Program-made: the position numbers and the translations under genes | Notes under the pieces: model-generated | Told to the model about the DNA's origin: nothing | Databases searched by the model: none | What the model saw: only the letters and a program-made list of their open reading frames with translations | Source of the DNA: Clostridia bacterium | GTDB lineage: Bacteria; Bacillota; Clostridia; Oscillospirales; Acutalibacteraceae | Assembly (NCBI GenBank): GCA_017415515.1 | Contig: JAFQGI010000030.1 | Coordinates: 1-64,000 of the forward strand | DNA: 64,000 nucleotides | Reading direction: 5' to 3' | In this document: positions 32,715 to 41,685 of the stretch, piece by piece | How positions within the stretch are numbered: the first letter of the stretch is position 1 | Layout: the number at the start of each line of letters is the position of its first letter

Positions 32715-34229
32715 TCAATCCTCCTGCTCCATTTGCTGCTGAATGCGTGGGTTGTAGGACAGCATCGGAGCCACGTTTTTATGCTTAAACTTACGGTCAA
32801 TGTAATTTTGGGTGATCTGTTTCACCTGCCCGCTGAGCACGATCACACCAATGAGGTTGGGGATCATCATCAACCCGTTGAAGGTGTCGGAAATGTCCCA
32901 CGCCAGGGAGGAGGTCATCAGCGCACCGGACAGAATCAGCAGCACGAAAAACACTTGATACACCTGCTTGGCGCGCTTGCCGCCCAGATACTCCACCGCC
33001 TTAGAGCCGTACTGGGACCAGCCCAGCACGGTGGTGAAGGCGAACAGCAGAATGGCCACCGCCACAAACATTTCGCCGCCCTTTCCGAACACGTTGCCGA
33101 AGGTGGCAGACACCAGCGTGGCGTCGGTGGTGCCCTGCGCCAACGCACCGGTGCTCAGATCCACCATGCCGCCGGTGAGGATGACCAGCGCGGTCATGGT
33201 GCAGATCACCATGGTGTCGGCAAACACCTCGAAAATGCCCCACATGCCCTGCCGCACAGGCTCTTTGACGTTGGAGCAGGCGTGCACCATCACAGAGGAG
33301 CCCAGACCCGCCTCGTTGGAGAACACGCCGCGCTTAAAACCCCAGGTGACCACCTGCCGTAGGGTGACGCCCACGGCGCCACCCCATACTGCCTTGCCAC
33401 TGAAGGCGCCGTCAAAGATGGAGCCAAAGGCCGCACCCACACGGCTGTAATTGACACCGATAATGGTCAGGGAACCTATGATAAACAGCAGGATCATCAC
33501 CGGCACGATTTTCTCCGCTACCTTGGCGATGCGCTGCATGCCGCCGAGAATGATGAGTCCTGCCAGCACCACCAACACGCCACCGATGACGACAGAATAC
33601 AGCGTCACGCCGTCGTACAGTACCACCGAGGAGAGGGCAGGAACGTCAAAGGCGCTTTCAAGGTTGGCCACGATCTTGTTGACCTGTCCCATATTGCCGA
33701 TGCCGAAGGAGGCGAGGATGGCAAAGCAGGCGAACAGCACCGCCAGCACCTTGCCGATCCATTGGCAGCCCTTTTTGCTGCCCAGACCGTCCCGCAGATA
33801 ATACATGGCACCGCCGGCCCATTCGCCATTGACTTTGCGGCGGTAGAAGATACCCAGCACGTTTTCGGAAAAGTTGGTCATCATACCGAAAAAGGCCGCC
33901 ACCCACATCCAAAAGATGGCGCCGGGACCGCCCGCTACGATGGCGGCGGCCACGCCGGCGATGTTGCCCACGCCCACGGTGGCGGCGAGGGCGGTACATA
34001 GCGCCTGAAACTGGGAGATGGAGGATTTGTCCTTGGTGTGACCGGACACCTTTTTGGTAAACACCTTGCCGATGGTTTCCTTCATCCAATGCCCGAAGTG
34101 GGACACCTGAAAGAATTTGGTCAGCAGGGTCATAAGTACACCTGTGCCGATGAGCAGAACTAAGCCCAGTGTCACCCACACAAAGGTGTTGACGACATTG
34201 TTGACCTCGGTTACTTTTTCGAGAAACAT
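32715..34229 (-). CDS. Sodium:alanine/glycine symporter (AGCS family)
   Basis: A 504-residue membrane protein with about 11 hydrophobic segments. QALCTALAATVGVGNIAGVAAAI and GPGAIFWMWVAAFFGMMTNFSENVLG are hallmark AGCS blocks. The family imports Ala or Gly with Na+. The leader carries a tandem glycine riboswitch with a terminator, so glycine is the most likely substrate. The promoter also holds the CTTTAA-N4-TTAAAG operator found at the aryl-acid genes. The start follows GGAAAGGATG. Confidence 0.92.
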   Translation of the reverse strand: MFLEKVTEVNNVVNTFVWVTLGLVLLIGTGVLMTLLTKFFQVSHFGHWMKETIGKVFTKKVSGHTKDKSSISQFQALCTALAATVGVGNIAGVAAAIVAGGPGAIFWMWVAAFFGMMTNFSENVLGIFYRRKVNGEWAGGAMYYLRDGLGSKKGCQWIGKVLAVLFACFAILASFGIGNMGQVNKIVANLESAFDVPALSSVVLYDGVTLYSVVIGGVLVVLAGLIILGGMQRIAKVAEKIVPVMILLFIIGSLTIIGVNYSRVGAAFGSIFDGAFSGKAVWGGAVGVTLRQVVTWGFKRGVFSNEAGLGSSVMVHACSNVKEPVRQGMWGIFEVFADTMVICTMTALVILTGGMVDLSTGALAQGTTDATLVSATFGNVFGKGGEMFVAVAILLFAFTTVLGWSQYGSKAVEYLGGKRAKQVYQVFFVLLILSGALMTSSLAWDISDTFNGLMMIPNLIGVIVLSGQVKQITQNYIDRKFKHKNVAPMLSYNPRIQQQMEQED

Positions 34230-34292
34230 AGCAAATTCATCCTTTCCACCTCAATACTATGTGGAGAAAAAGGACGATATGGTATTCCCATA

Positions 34293-34545
34293 ACAAAAAG
34301 TGCGAAAGCCGTCCGCTTTCGCACAAAATCAGCACCGACAAACACCTATTCCACAATAGGAGGGTGACGGTGGTGGTGATTCTGTCCTTTCGCCTGAGAG
34401 ATTGGGGGGTGACCCTTTGCCCCTTCGGCATCCGTGTCGGGCACGGACTTCTCCAGAATGCTATCCGCCTGCGGTCTTTGACCTGAGAGTGTTACTCCTT
34501 CGGTGGAGGGGGTTCCTCCGTTTCCCGTAGGCTTCGCCTAGCGCA
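34293..34545 (-). promoter_or_regulatory. Tandem glycine riboswitch with terminator
   Basis: On the minus strand the first aptamer (about 34462-34545) has CACCGAAGGAGTAA and CTCTCAGGTCAAAGACCG. The second (about 34377-34461) has GCCGAAGGGGCAAAGGG and TCTCTCAGGCGAAAGGACAG. Both are the conserved glycine-aptamer cores. A terminator stem GTGCGAAAGC/GCTTTCGCAC with TTTTTG (34293-34324) follows. The output depends on an antiterminator fold I did not model. Glycine riboswitches upstream of AGCS transporters are known in either polarity. Confidence 0.92.
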
Positions 34546-34558
34546 TTGAGTTTTTATC

Positions 34559-34587
34559 AGTTTAACACTTTAAAGCGGCTTTGTCAA
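34559..34587 (-). promoter_or_regulatory. AGCS promoter with the same palindromic operator
   Basis: On the minus strand TTGACA (34582-34587) and TAAACT (34559-34564) are separated by 17 bases. The spacer holds CTTTAA-N4-TTAAAC (34560-34575), one base off the palindrome at 22884 and 22984 and in the same position relative to the -35 and -10. Confidence 0.75.
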
Positions 34588-34714
34588 CGGTTTTGTTGAA
34601 AATGGTAGAATTCAAGCGTTTTGCATAAAAATCTCACTTTCTCGCATTTTCCTCTTGTGCGTTTGCGCAAAATGGTGTAAAATATACCTATATTGACAGA
34701 TAGGGGGTTGTCCT

Positions 34715-35356
34715 ATGCCTACCAATGCAACGTTCAAAATTCCTTCCAAACGTAAAAATCTGTTTTTGCGTGTGACCCGCGGCCATTTCGCCACCAGTCA
34801 TAGTCATACGAATTATTATATTGACGTGACGACACAGAAGATGCGTCTGTCGGAGGCTAAGGCGGTGGCACAGGAGCTGTTGCCCTATTACAACAGCACC
34901 ACCATCGTGGATACCATTCTGTGCCTGGACGGCACCGAGGTCATCGGCGCTTGCTTGGCGGACGAGCTGACCCGCAGCGGTTATATGAACATGAACGCCC
35001 ACCAGACCATCTACGTGCTGACCCCCGAGCATACGGTGGGAAGCCAGTTGGTGCTGCGGGATAATATGGTTCCTATGGTGGCGGGCAAGCACGTGCTGAT
35101 TTTGGCCGCTTCGGTGACCACCGGTTACACTGCTCTGGGTGCCATTCAGGCGGTGGATTACTATGGCGGTCACGTGGTAGGGATTTCCTCCATCTTTGCC
35201 ACCACCGAAAAGGTGGGCAACTACGACGTGCGCGCCTGCTTCAACCCCAATAACTTGCCCGACTATGCCAGCTATTTGGCCCACGAGTGCCCCCAGTGTA
35301 AGGCGGGGGTTAGGCTGGATGCTTTGGTCAACGGCTTCGGCTATTCCAAACTGTAA
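34715..35356 (+). CDS. Type I phosphoribosyltransferase-like protein
   Basis: A 213-residue cytoplasmic protein. The segment HVLILAASVTTGYTALGAIQAVDYYGGHVVGISSIFA aligns in pattern with the PRPP loop of orotate-type phosphoribosyltransferases, but the two acidic residues expected in the loop (usually V-D-D) are replaced by A-A-S. Activity is therefore doubtful; a regulatory or binding role is possible. A C-x2-C-type ECPQCKAG lies near the C terminus. It stands alone, with a terminator downstream. Confidence 0.6.
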   Translation: MPTNATFKIPSKRKNLFLRVTRGHFATSHSHTNYYIDVTTQKMRLSEAKAVAQELLPYYNSTTIVDTILCLDGTEVIGACLADELTRSGYMNMNAHQTIYVLTPEHTVGSQLVLRDNMVPMVAGKHVLILAASVTTGYTALGAIQAVDYYGGHVVGISSIFATTEKVGNYDVRACFNPNNLPDYASYLAHECPQCKAGVRLDALVNGFGYSKL

Positions 35357-35362
35357 TTTACT

Positions 35363-35396
35363 ATGCCTCTGTCCTCGGACAGAGGCGTACTTTTTC
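35363..35396 (+). terminator. Terminator after PRTase-like gene
   Basis: GCCTCTGTCC pairs with GGACAGAGGC around TC, followed by GTACTTTTT. Confidence 0.8.
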
Positions 35397-35428
35397 GGAT
35401 AATCCCCCATGGTTGAGGTGAAATACAG

Positions 35429-37024
35429 ATGAAAAAATACGCGAAAGAAAAAGCAAAACCCATTTCCTTTTTTAGTTATAAAAAACCGTGGCTGTGCCTA
35501 ATGCTGGTTGTGGTGCTGGTGGCTATTATGGTGCTTGGCGGGTGCGGAAAAATCACCACAGAGATATCATCGGACCTGGATGCACTTGTCCTGTCTACGC
35601 TTCGTGCCGAGCATTATTCCGGCCACACCGAGGGCAAATATCCGGCCGTGGCCTACACCACACTCAGCGTGGAGGAGAAGAAGGATGCCACCACCGTTTA
35701 CGGCGTGATGATGTATCGGGAATACACCTGCACTACCCAAGGGGAATTGCGGGTGTGGGGGGCGGCTCATTCTCCCTTCGCCATTACTGCAAAGCGGACG
35801 GATGCAGGCTACGAATTGGTGAAATGCTGGTGGCCGAAGAGCGGTGTGGATTACGTTTCTTCCATTGAAGAGAAGTTTCCCAAAAAAGTGCGCGATGACG
35901 CCGTTGATTTCCAGCAATACTACGCCAAGCACGATGCCGCCTGCAAAGCTGAGGCTGAAAAGAGCATTTCCGAAGCCGATCAATACGTGGTGATGGAGTC
36001 GGAAGCCAAGAATTTGCGTGTGGCTTATTGCCCCAACAACACCGCCGCCTACGTGGTGTTTGGCGGCGGCTATAACACGGATGGCACCTATGCCAAAGTG
36101 GGGGACAGCCAAGTGGTGTTCACCTTTGGTGATCGCAAGGTGGCCTTTGCCGTGGATGGAGGCAACTACGTATTCCATGCCAAAGAGTCTGCCAACCTGC
36201 CCAAGGAATGGCAGGCGGCGGGGGATAACGAATACTTCCAGGACGGTGTGGTCTTTAAGCCGGAGGGGGATGCTCCTTCTGTGCCGGATACTCCCGAAAA
36301 CACAGCTCCTGTCGGCTTCGCCGTGACCGTTTCTTCCACAAACTGGATGGAGGAGCAGGCTTTGCGGGAAATGTTCGGTCAGTATGTGCCCAGCACCTTC
36401 TTTGATTCTGCCGATCCCACGTATCTCCCTGTTCGCCCGATTGAAACCCGCGCTCAGCTGGATCGGTTTATTGCCGCCTATACCAACGATTGGACCGGGC
36501 TGAAAGCAGAGAATTTTGCCTCGTACGACGAGGCTTTCTTCCAGGATAATTACCTGCTGCTGACCTATTATCGAAACGGTATGGCTTCCTGTCACCCCAA
36601 GATCAGCGATTACGTCTATGTGCAGGATAGCACCAGCCTGTGGCTGTCGGTGCGGTTGGAGGTGGAGCAGCCTGCCGCCGGCGACGCCGTGGTGGGGCAG
36701 TGGCTGCTGTTCTCCGGCATCGCCAAGGAGGATTACAAAAAGGCCACCGGCTTGGAGGCTTATGTCGAACGCACCGTCACAAAAGGAGACGCGATTTACA
36801 GCGGCACCACCCTTTCTTTCACCGGCAAGGTGAAGCAGGTGGAGGGACGCTCTATGCTGATGCAATGCTACGATGTGGGAAAGTTTTTCCAAGACGTGTG
36901 GGTTGAATTGGGGGACATCGAGCTGGATCCCATGGTGGGGGAGGAATATGTGGTAACTTACGAGGACATCATGATGCCTTCCTTACCGCCCCGTATCACC
37001 GCCATTACCATCACGAAGCCCTAA
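35429..37024 (+). CDS. Lipoprotein sharing a domain with the adjacent BlaR1-like sensor
   Basis: A 531-residue protein with a lipoprotein signal (about 20-38, lipobox VLGGC). Residues about 45-290 form an unrecognised region with regularly spaced beta strands. Residues about 296-445 match residues about 385-535 of the neighbouring M56 sensor: both contain (Y/F)DEAFF(Q/E)-(D/E)-N, TYY, SVRL-(E/D)-V-x-QP, and W-LLFSGI-x-KED. Residues about 450-530 resemble a small OB-like barrel (TGKVKQVEGRSMLMQC). It is not catalytic by any motif I recognise. The shared domain suggests both proteins bind the same ligand or one another outside the cell. Confidence 0.7.
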   Translation: MKKYAKEKAKPISFFSYKKPWLCLMLVVVLVAIMVLGGCGKITTEISSDLDALVLSTLRAEHYSGHTEGKYPAVAYTTLSVEEKKDATTVYGVMMYREYTCTTQGELRVWGAAHSPFAITAKRTDAGYELVKCWWPKSGVDYVSSIEEKFPKKVRDDAVDFQQYYAKHDAACKAEAEKSISEADQYVVMESEAKNLRVAYCPNNTAAYVVFGGGYNTDGTYAKVGDSQVVFTFGDRKVAFAVDGGNYVFHAKESANLPKEWQAAGDNEYFQDGVVFKPEGDAPSVPDTPENTAPVGFAVTVSSTNWMEEQALREMFGQYVPSTFFDSADPTYLPVRPIETRAQLDRFIAAYTNDWTGLKAENFASYDEAFFQDNYLLLTYYRNGMASCHPKISDYVYVQDSTSLWLSVRLEVEQPAAGDAVVGQWLLFSGIAKEDYKKATGLEAYVERTVTKGDAIYSGTTLSFTGKVKQVEGRSMLMQCYDVGKFFQDVWVELGDIELDPMVGEEYVVTYEDIMMPSLPPRITAITITKP

Positions 37025-37025
37025 T

Positions 37026-37066
37026 CAAAAGCCGAGCAACGATTTCCGTTGCTCGGCTTTTTTTAT
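37026..37066 (+). terminator. Terminator after lipoprotein gene
   Basis: AAAAGCCGAGCAACG pairs with CGTTGCTCGGCTTTT, followed by a T-run. Confidence 0.9.
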
Positions 37067-37091
37067 CCTCTAAAAATTTTTCATAATCCTC

Positions 37092-37144
37092 TTGACAAAC
37101 TTGTCTACATCGTGTAGACTATAATTGTCGACAAGGTGTAGACA
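37092..37144 (+). promoter_or_regulatory. blaI promoter with two BlaI-type operators
   Basis: TTGACA (37092-37097) lies upstream of a perfect dyad GTCTACA-TCG-TGTAGAC (37103-37119) and a second dyad TGTCGACA-AGG-TGTAGACA (37126-37144, one mismatch). Both contain the TACA/TGTA core of BlaI/MecI operators. The -10 is either TAGACT (37114) or TATAAT (37120); the second gives an over-long spacer. Autorepression by BlaI is expected. Confidence 0.8.
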
Positions 37145-37163
37145 ACAAAAAGGAGGTGCTGTG

Positions 37164-37517
37164 ATGAACGATTGGAGTTTAGGTGTGGTGGAGTCCCACT
37201 TTGCGGACATTATTTGGGCCAATCAACCCCTCTCCACCCAGAACTTGGTGCAGTTGTGCGAGAGCGAGCTGCAATGGAAGCGCACTACCACCTATACGGT
37301 GCTGAAACGCTTGGCTGAGCGTGGTCTGTTCCGCAACGAGGGGGGACAGGTCACTGCGCTGATTTCGCGGGACGAGTTTTACGCCCGTCGCAGCGAACAG
37401 TTCGTGGAGGAATCCTTCGGCGGCTCTCTGCCTGCCTTTTTGGCGGCGTTTGCCGCCCGTAAATCCTTGACCGAGGACGAGGTGGCGGAGATTCGCCGCC
37501 TCATCGAGGAGGTGTGA
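37164..37517 (+). CDS. blaI: BlaI/MecI family transcriptional repressor
   Basis: A 117-residue winged-helix protein. The sequence W-SLGVVESHFADIIW...WKRTTTYTVLKRLAERGLF is the family's DNA-binding domain, followed by a short helical dimerisation region with the area normally cleaved on induction. The start at 37164 follows AGGAGGTG. It is three bases before the sensor gene. It probably binds the two dyads upstream and is inactivated when the M56 sensor is triggered. Confidence 0.92.
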   Translation: MNDWSLGVVESHFADIIWANQPLSTQNLVQLCESELQWKRTTTYTVLKRLAERGLFRNEGGQVTALISRDEFYARRSEQFVEESFGGSLPAFLAAFAARKSLTEDEVAEIRRLIEEV

Positions 37518-37520
37518 TCT

Positions 37521-40500
37521 ATGGAGAACATCTTTTTGCACTTGCTGAATATGAGCCTCACCGCCGGCATTTTGGTGGTGGCGGTGGTGCTGTTGCGTGG
37601 GTTGTTTCATAAGGCCCCCCGCTGGTTGCATTGTCTGCTGTGGGCCTTGGTGGCGGTGCGCTTGGTGTGTCCTTTTGCCATCGAGAGCAATCTGAGCCTG
37701 ATGCCGAAAGCCGCCGTGTCGGTGCCCACACCCGACACCGCTCCTGTGGAGCAGGTGACCCCCGATACCCCTGATGCCCCCTCCACAGAGGTCATCGTTC
37801 CCGATACCCCCATTCCCGATCCCCCCATAGTGGACGCTCCTGTGGTGACGCCGCCTGTGGTGGATACTCCCGTAGTAGACACCCCTGTGGTGACGCCGCC
37901 TGTGGTGAATCACACCCCCGTGGAACCACCCTCTGCCGATGCCTCCGTGTCCACCGCCACCCCTGAGGCGAGTGCCGATCCGTGGCAGATCGTGCTGACC
38001 GTTGCTACCTACGTGTGGCTGGCGGGTGTGGCAGCGATGGCGGTGTACGCTGTCGTCACCACCCTTCGCCTGCGCCGTCGAGTGGGGGAGGCGGCTCACT
38101 TGGAGGGCAATCTGTGGCAGTGCGACCACATTCGCAGTCCCTTTATCCTCGGCGTGTTCCGCCCCCGTGTCTATTTGCCCTCCGATTTGAATGGTATGGC
38201 GCGGGATAGCGTGGTGGCCCACGAGCAGGCCCACCTCCACCGCCGCGACCATTGGTGGAAACCGTTGGGTTTCCTCCTGCTGACGGTGTATTGGTTCAAC
38301 CCCTTGATGTGGGTGGCCTATATCCTGCTGTGCCGTGACATCGAGGCCGCCTGTGACGAGCGGGTGGTGCGGGATATGAATGCGGAGGCTCGCCGTTCTT
38401 ATTCCGAGGCGTTGCTGGCTTGCAGTGCACCCCGCCGATTGGTTTCCGCTTGCCCCTTGGCTTTCGGCGAAACATCGGTCAAGTCCCGCATCAAGTCGGT
38501 GCTGTCTTACAAGAAACCCACCATTTGGATCATTGTGGCCGCCTTGCTGGTCTCCACCGTGGCGGGCGTCTGCCTGCTCACCGACCCCAAGCCCGACGAC
38601 TCCGAAACCGATAAGCAATCCTCCGCCACCGACGAGGACGAAACCCCTGACGATTCCATCGCCGCCTCTGCCGTTGGCGAGACCATCGTGGTGGAGGCGT
38701 ATAGCTGGATGGGGGAGGAGGAACTGCGCAACCTATTCGGCTACCTACCCGAATCCAACCCCGCTTTGTCCTCCACCTATGGCGCCCTCCCCGTGAAGGT
38801 GCTGTATTCCCGCACCGAATTGGATGCGGTGCTGCGTTCCCTGCAGGATGACCGCTGGCAGAAAATGGACTTTTCCGCGTTTGACGAGGCGTTTTTCGAA
38901 GAGAATCACCTTGTGATGACCTATTATAAGGCCGGCACCTCCACGGTGCAGCCCGCGGTTGGCTCTTATGTCTACACCGAGGATGGCACCTGCTTGTCCG
39001 TCCGTTTGGATGTGTATCAGCCTTATGCCGGCGATACGATGCTGGGCGAGTGGCTTTTGTTCTCCGGCATTCAAAAAGAGGATATGACCGGTGTCACCAA
39101 AAAAGAGGCCTACGTGTGGCATATCATCCCCACCGACCATTTCATCGCCGTCTTTGACGAGCCCCGCGAACAGCCTACTACTACGATGGAGCAGTGGAAG
39201 GAGCGGGAATTCCTCAGCGACGAGCAAGCGGCCGCTTTGCACACCCTGCTCAGACGTTTAGCCGATGAGAATGCATGGCAAAAAGCCGACTCTGTAGACC
39301 GTGCCTTTGCTTTTGTCGGTTGTGTCAATGTGGGTGCCGCCGATTACTATGTGCCGTCGGATTTCTCCGCTCTCCTGTCGGAGGATGGGATGCTCGGCTG
39401 GCTCACGGCTCAAGAAGCCGCACTCATCAGCGAATGGTTCCCCAATACGTCAGAGAATGTCACTCCTCCGTCCAGCGATCTCACGGACATCAATGCTCAG
39501 GTTACCGGCACCGTGTTGTCGTGGAACAAGGAAGAGGAGTACGTTCTGTTAAAGGTCAACCCGCAGTATTCCGAAGAGCTGGGCGAAACGCTGAAAGTGT
39601 ATACCGGGTACGCTCCGGCGGGCTGTGCTCCCGAGGTGGGCAATTCGTTGCGCGTTTTGTACGCAGGCTACGTGCAGGAGGGGTTCCCCAACGCCATTTA
39701 CGCCGCCTCGTTGTGGAACGCCACGACCTATTCTATTCTCGAGACGGGCGTTGATTTGTACGACGATCTCTTGAAGGAGATCGTAGACTACTGCTATGGT
39801 CTGGCTCCCTCTGCTGAGGCACCGGATTGTTCTTATCTGATTTTCCGTGAGCATCTTGACCCCATGTTTGCTATCGGCATCAAGGTGATGGATCTGGATA
39901 AGAACGGACAAAACGACCTGCTGATTTCCGCCTATAACGGATTCTATGGCACGCGTAATTATGTGTACGACGCATACACCATTCAAAACGGCAAACTGGT
40001 GCATCTGCTCAGTTCCGGGGAGCGCAGTCAGTATTATCTCCATCAAGACGGCTACATTGAGCATCAGTGGTCAGGCGGAGCCGCTCTCAGCGGCACCGAT
40101 TTCTACCGGCTTATGGATGGGACACTCACCTTCGTGGAGCGTGTTACCTACGACGGCTATTATGCCGTGGAGATCGGCTTGGTGGACAGCTTAGCCTCCA
40201 TTACGGATACGGATGGCTTTTGGTTCCACACCACCCAGGTTCCCGGCGATAGCAACGAGGGTTATAAGCACATCACTGCTCAGCAGGCGGAGGATATCCT
40301 CGCCGCCTTCACCGCCGCCCATCCGCCGCTTAATATCAATTTCCTCCAGTTGGAGAAAGGCGGCAGTGGCAGCAGCACGGCAGATCCTATGGAAGCGTAT
40401 TGGCGAACCCTCAGTCACCCAATGCCCTACGATCAAGCCGCCAAATTGACCGGCGGTTATGCGATGAGTCAAGAGCGCAGAGAGTATCTGCAACAGGTTT

Positions 40501-41480
40501 TGGATGAGGTGACATGGGGATATGGCATGCTGGACGATGTGGAATACCTGAGCAACGCTTTCTTCTCTTTGGATGGTAAGACCCGCTATTTCGTATACGA
40601 CGATTTCTTATACAAAGAGAACGCGCCGGATGATCGCGCGTGTGCCGCTCTTACCGAAGAGCAATCTGCGACAGTATTGGAGAACCTGTTAAGCGGCGGT
40701 GTTGTGGAGCGTGGTGCCTATACCCTCTGCGGTTATTTCGCGGAGTGGAACAAAGAGGCGCAATTCTTCGAACTGGATGTGGTGCAGGCAGACGATGCTT
40801 CTCTGATCGGTAAACGCATTTGGGTCAGCACCCGCCATTTGCTGGGCAGCGGTATTCCGTATATCGGGTCGCTGTTGGAGGTGTCTTACGACGGCTTCGT
40901 GCGTCCGTGGTATCAACAGACGGTTTATGCAATCGACTACCAAGTGATGGATACAGAAGAAGTGATAAACGTCACCGTTCCGGAAAGCGATGTTGTCAAC
41001 GGCAAGGTCATTTACGTGGTTGATGGAGCGGCATTGATGTATTTTGACGAGTTGGAACCGTATGATACGGTACTGTGGGTGAATCATGAATCTATCCATC
41101 CGGATGGGAACCTGCAGATCGGAGAGACGTACCAAGTGTCTTATGACGGCTTGATCAAGACCACCTATCCGGTGCAGTTGGTCGCAAAAACCATAAAGAA
41201 GATCGAATCGCCAGCGATCAGCAGCGATTTCATCAGCGAGGAAGATGCCATTGCGTTGGCAGGCGATTATTGGGGAATACCGCAAGGTTCGAAGAATATG
41301 GAAACCGCTTATGTGGCAGTCATTTATGCGTTGGTAGCCCCTACGGAGGATGTTCCTGATTATGTGATCGGTTTGCGTTACGTGGATGCCCTTCACGACG
41401 GTACGGCGAATTCCGCGTTGTTCCGCAGTGTTCATGTGGATGCCAAAACCGGTGAAATCCGGGATCTTCTGATCGATTAA
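37521..41480 (+). CDS. BlaR1-like M56 metallopeptidase with very large extracellular sensor
   Basis: A 1319-residue protein, more than twice the usual BlaR1 length. N-terminal membrane helices, a Pro/Thr/Val-rich outer loop (about 75-150), then the zinc protease domain with HEQAH (about 233-237) and ACDERVV. After the last membrane helix (about 337-355) the outer part has: a domain shared with the upstream lipoprotein (about 385-535); three similar OB-like barrels (about 655-740, 1070-1150, 1155-1230) with V-x-G-x-V/CGYFAEW starts; an FG-GAP-like stretch (about 785-850); and a C-terminal PepSY-like region. No penicillin-binding domain was recognised, so beta-lactam sensing is not supported. 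Envelope stress or a surface ligand is more likely. Confidence 0.85.
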   Translation: MENIFLHLLNMSLTAGILVVAVVLLRGLFHKAPRWLHCLLWALVAVRLVCPFAIESNLSLMPKAAVSVPTPDTAPVEQVTPDTPDAPSTEVIVPDTPIPDPPIVDAPVVTPPVVDTPVVDTPVVTPPVVNHTPVEPPSADASVSTATPEASADPWQIVLTVATYVWLAGVAAMAVYAVVTTLRLRRRVGEAAHLEGNLWQCDHIRSPFILGVFRPRVYLPSDLNGMARDSVVAHEQAHLHRRDHWWKPLGFLLLTVYWFNPLMWVAYILLCRDIEAACDERVVRDMNAEARRSYSEALLACSAPRRLVSACPLAFGETSVKSRIKSVLSYKKPTIWIIVAALLVSTVAGVCLLTDPKPDDSETDKQSSATDEDETPDDSIAASAVGETIVVEAYSWMGEEELRNLFGYLPESNPALSSTYGALPVKVLYSRTELDAVLRSLQDDRWQKMDFSAFDEAFFEENHLVMTYYKAGTSTVQPAVGSYVYTEDGTCLSVRLDVYQPYAGDTMLGEWLLFSGIQKEDMTGVTKKEAYVWHIIPTDHFIAVFDEPREQPTTTMEQWKEREFLSDEQAAALHTLLRRLADENAWQKADSVDRAFAFVGCVNVGAADYYVPSDFSALLSEDGMLGWLTAQEAALISEWFPNTSENVTPPSSDLTDINAQVTGTVLSWNKEEEYVLLKVNPQYSEELGETLKVYTGYAPAGCAPEVGNSLRVLYAGYVQEGFPNAIYAASLWNATTYSILETGVDLYDDLLKEIVDYCYGLAPSAEAPDCSYLIFREHLDPMFAIGIKVMDLDKNGQNDLLISAYNGFYGTRNYVYDAYTIQNGKLVHLLSSGERSQYYLHQDGYIEHQWSGGAALSGTDFYRLMDGTLTFVERVTYDGYYAVEIGLVDSLASITDTDGFWFHTTQVPGDSNEGYKHITAQQAEDILAAFTAAHPPLNINFLQLEKGGSGSSTADPMEAYWRTLSHPMPYDQAAKLTGGYAMSQERREYLQQVLDEVTWGYGMLDDVEYLSNAFFSLDGKTRYFVYDDFLYKENAPDDRACAALTEEQSATVLENLLSGGVVERGAYTLCGYFAEWNKEAQFFELDVVQADDASLIGKRIWVSTRHLLGSGIPYIGSLLEVSYDGFVRPWYQQTVYAIDYQVMDTEEVINVTVPESDVVNGKVIYVVDGAALMYFDELEPYDTVLWVNHESIHPDGNLQIGETYQVSYDGLIKTTYPVQLVAKTIKKIESPAISSDFISEEDAIALAGDYWGIPQGSKNMETAYVAVIYALVAPTEDVPDYVIGLRYVDALHDGTANSALFRSVHVDAKTGEIRDLLID

Positions 41481-41483
41481 AAC

Positions 41484-41524
41484 ACAAAAAGCAGGCAACG
41501 GAAATTCCGTTGCCTGCTTTTTCT
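41484..41524 (+). terminator. Terminator after BlaR1-like gene
   Basis: AAAAAGCAGGCAACGGAA pairs with its complement around ATT, followed by TTTTTCT. Confidence 0.88.
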
Positions 41525-41539
41525 GCTTTGCAGCGATTG

Positions 41540-41665
41540 AGTAAGCCTTTCTCTTGAGGCCGATTCCCCCCGCTATCGGGGGGAATGTCGGCGGAGCCGA
41601 CAAAAGGGGGGCCGCCTCCGGCGAGGAGGAAGGTGTAGCCGTCTCAGACGGTGTTACTTTTTTGC
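41540..41665. repeat. Intergenic GC-rich inverted repeats
   Basis: Hairpins include CCCCCCGCTATCGGGGGG (about 41568-41585) and GTCGGCGGAGCCGAC (41587-41601), then GGAGGAAGGTGTAGCCGTC. This looks like a decayed relative of the elements near 29230 and 63390. Confidence 0.5.
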
Positions 41666-41685
41666 TGTATACGACCGGATTTGTC

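Noticed and set aside
34237..34500. Short frames over the glycine riboswitch
   Set aside because: They overlap clear aptamer cores and have no coding features.
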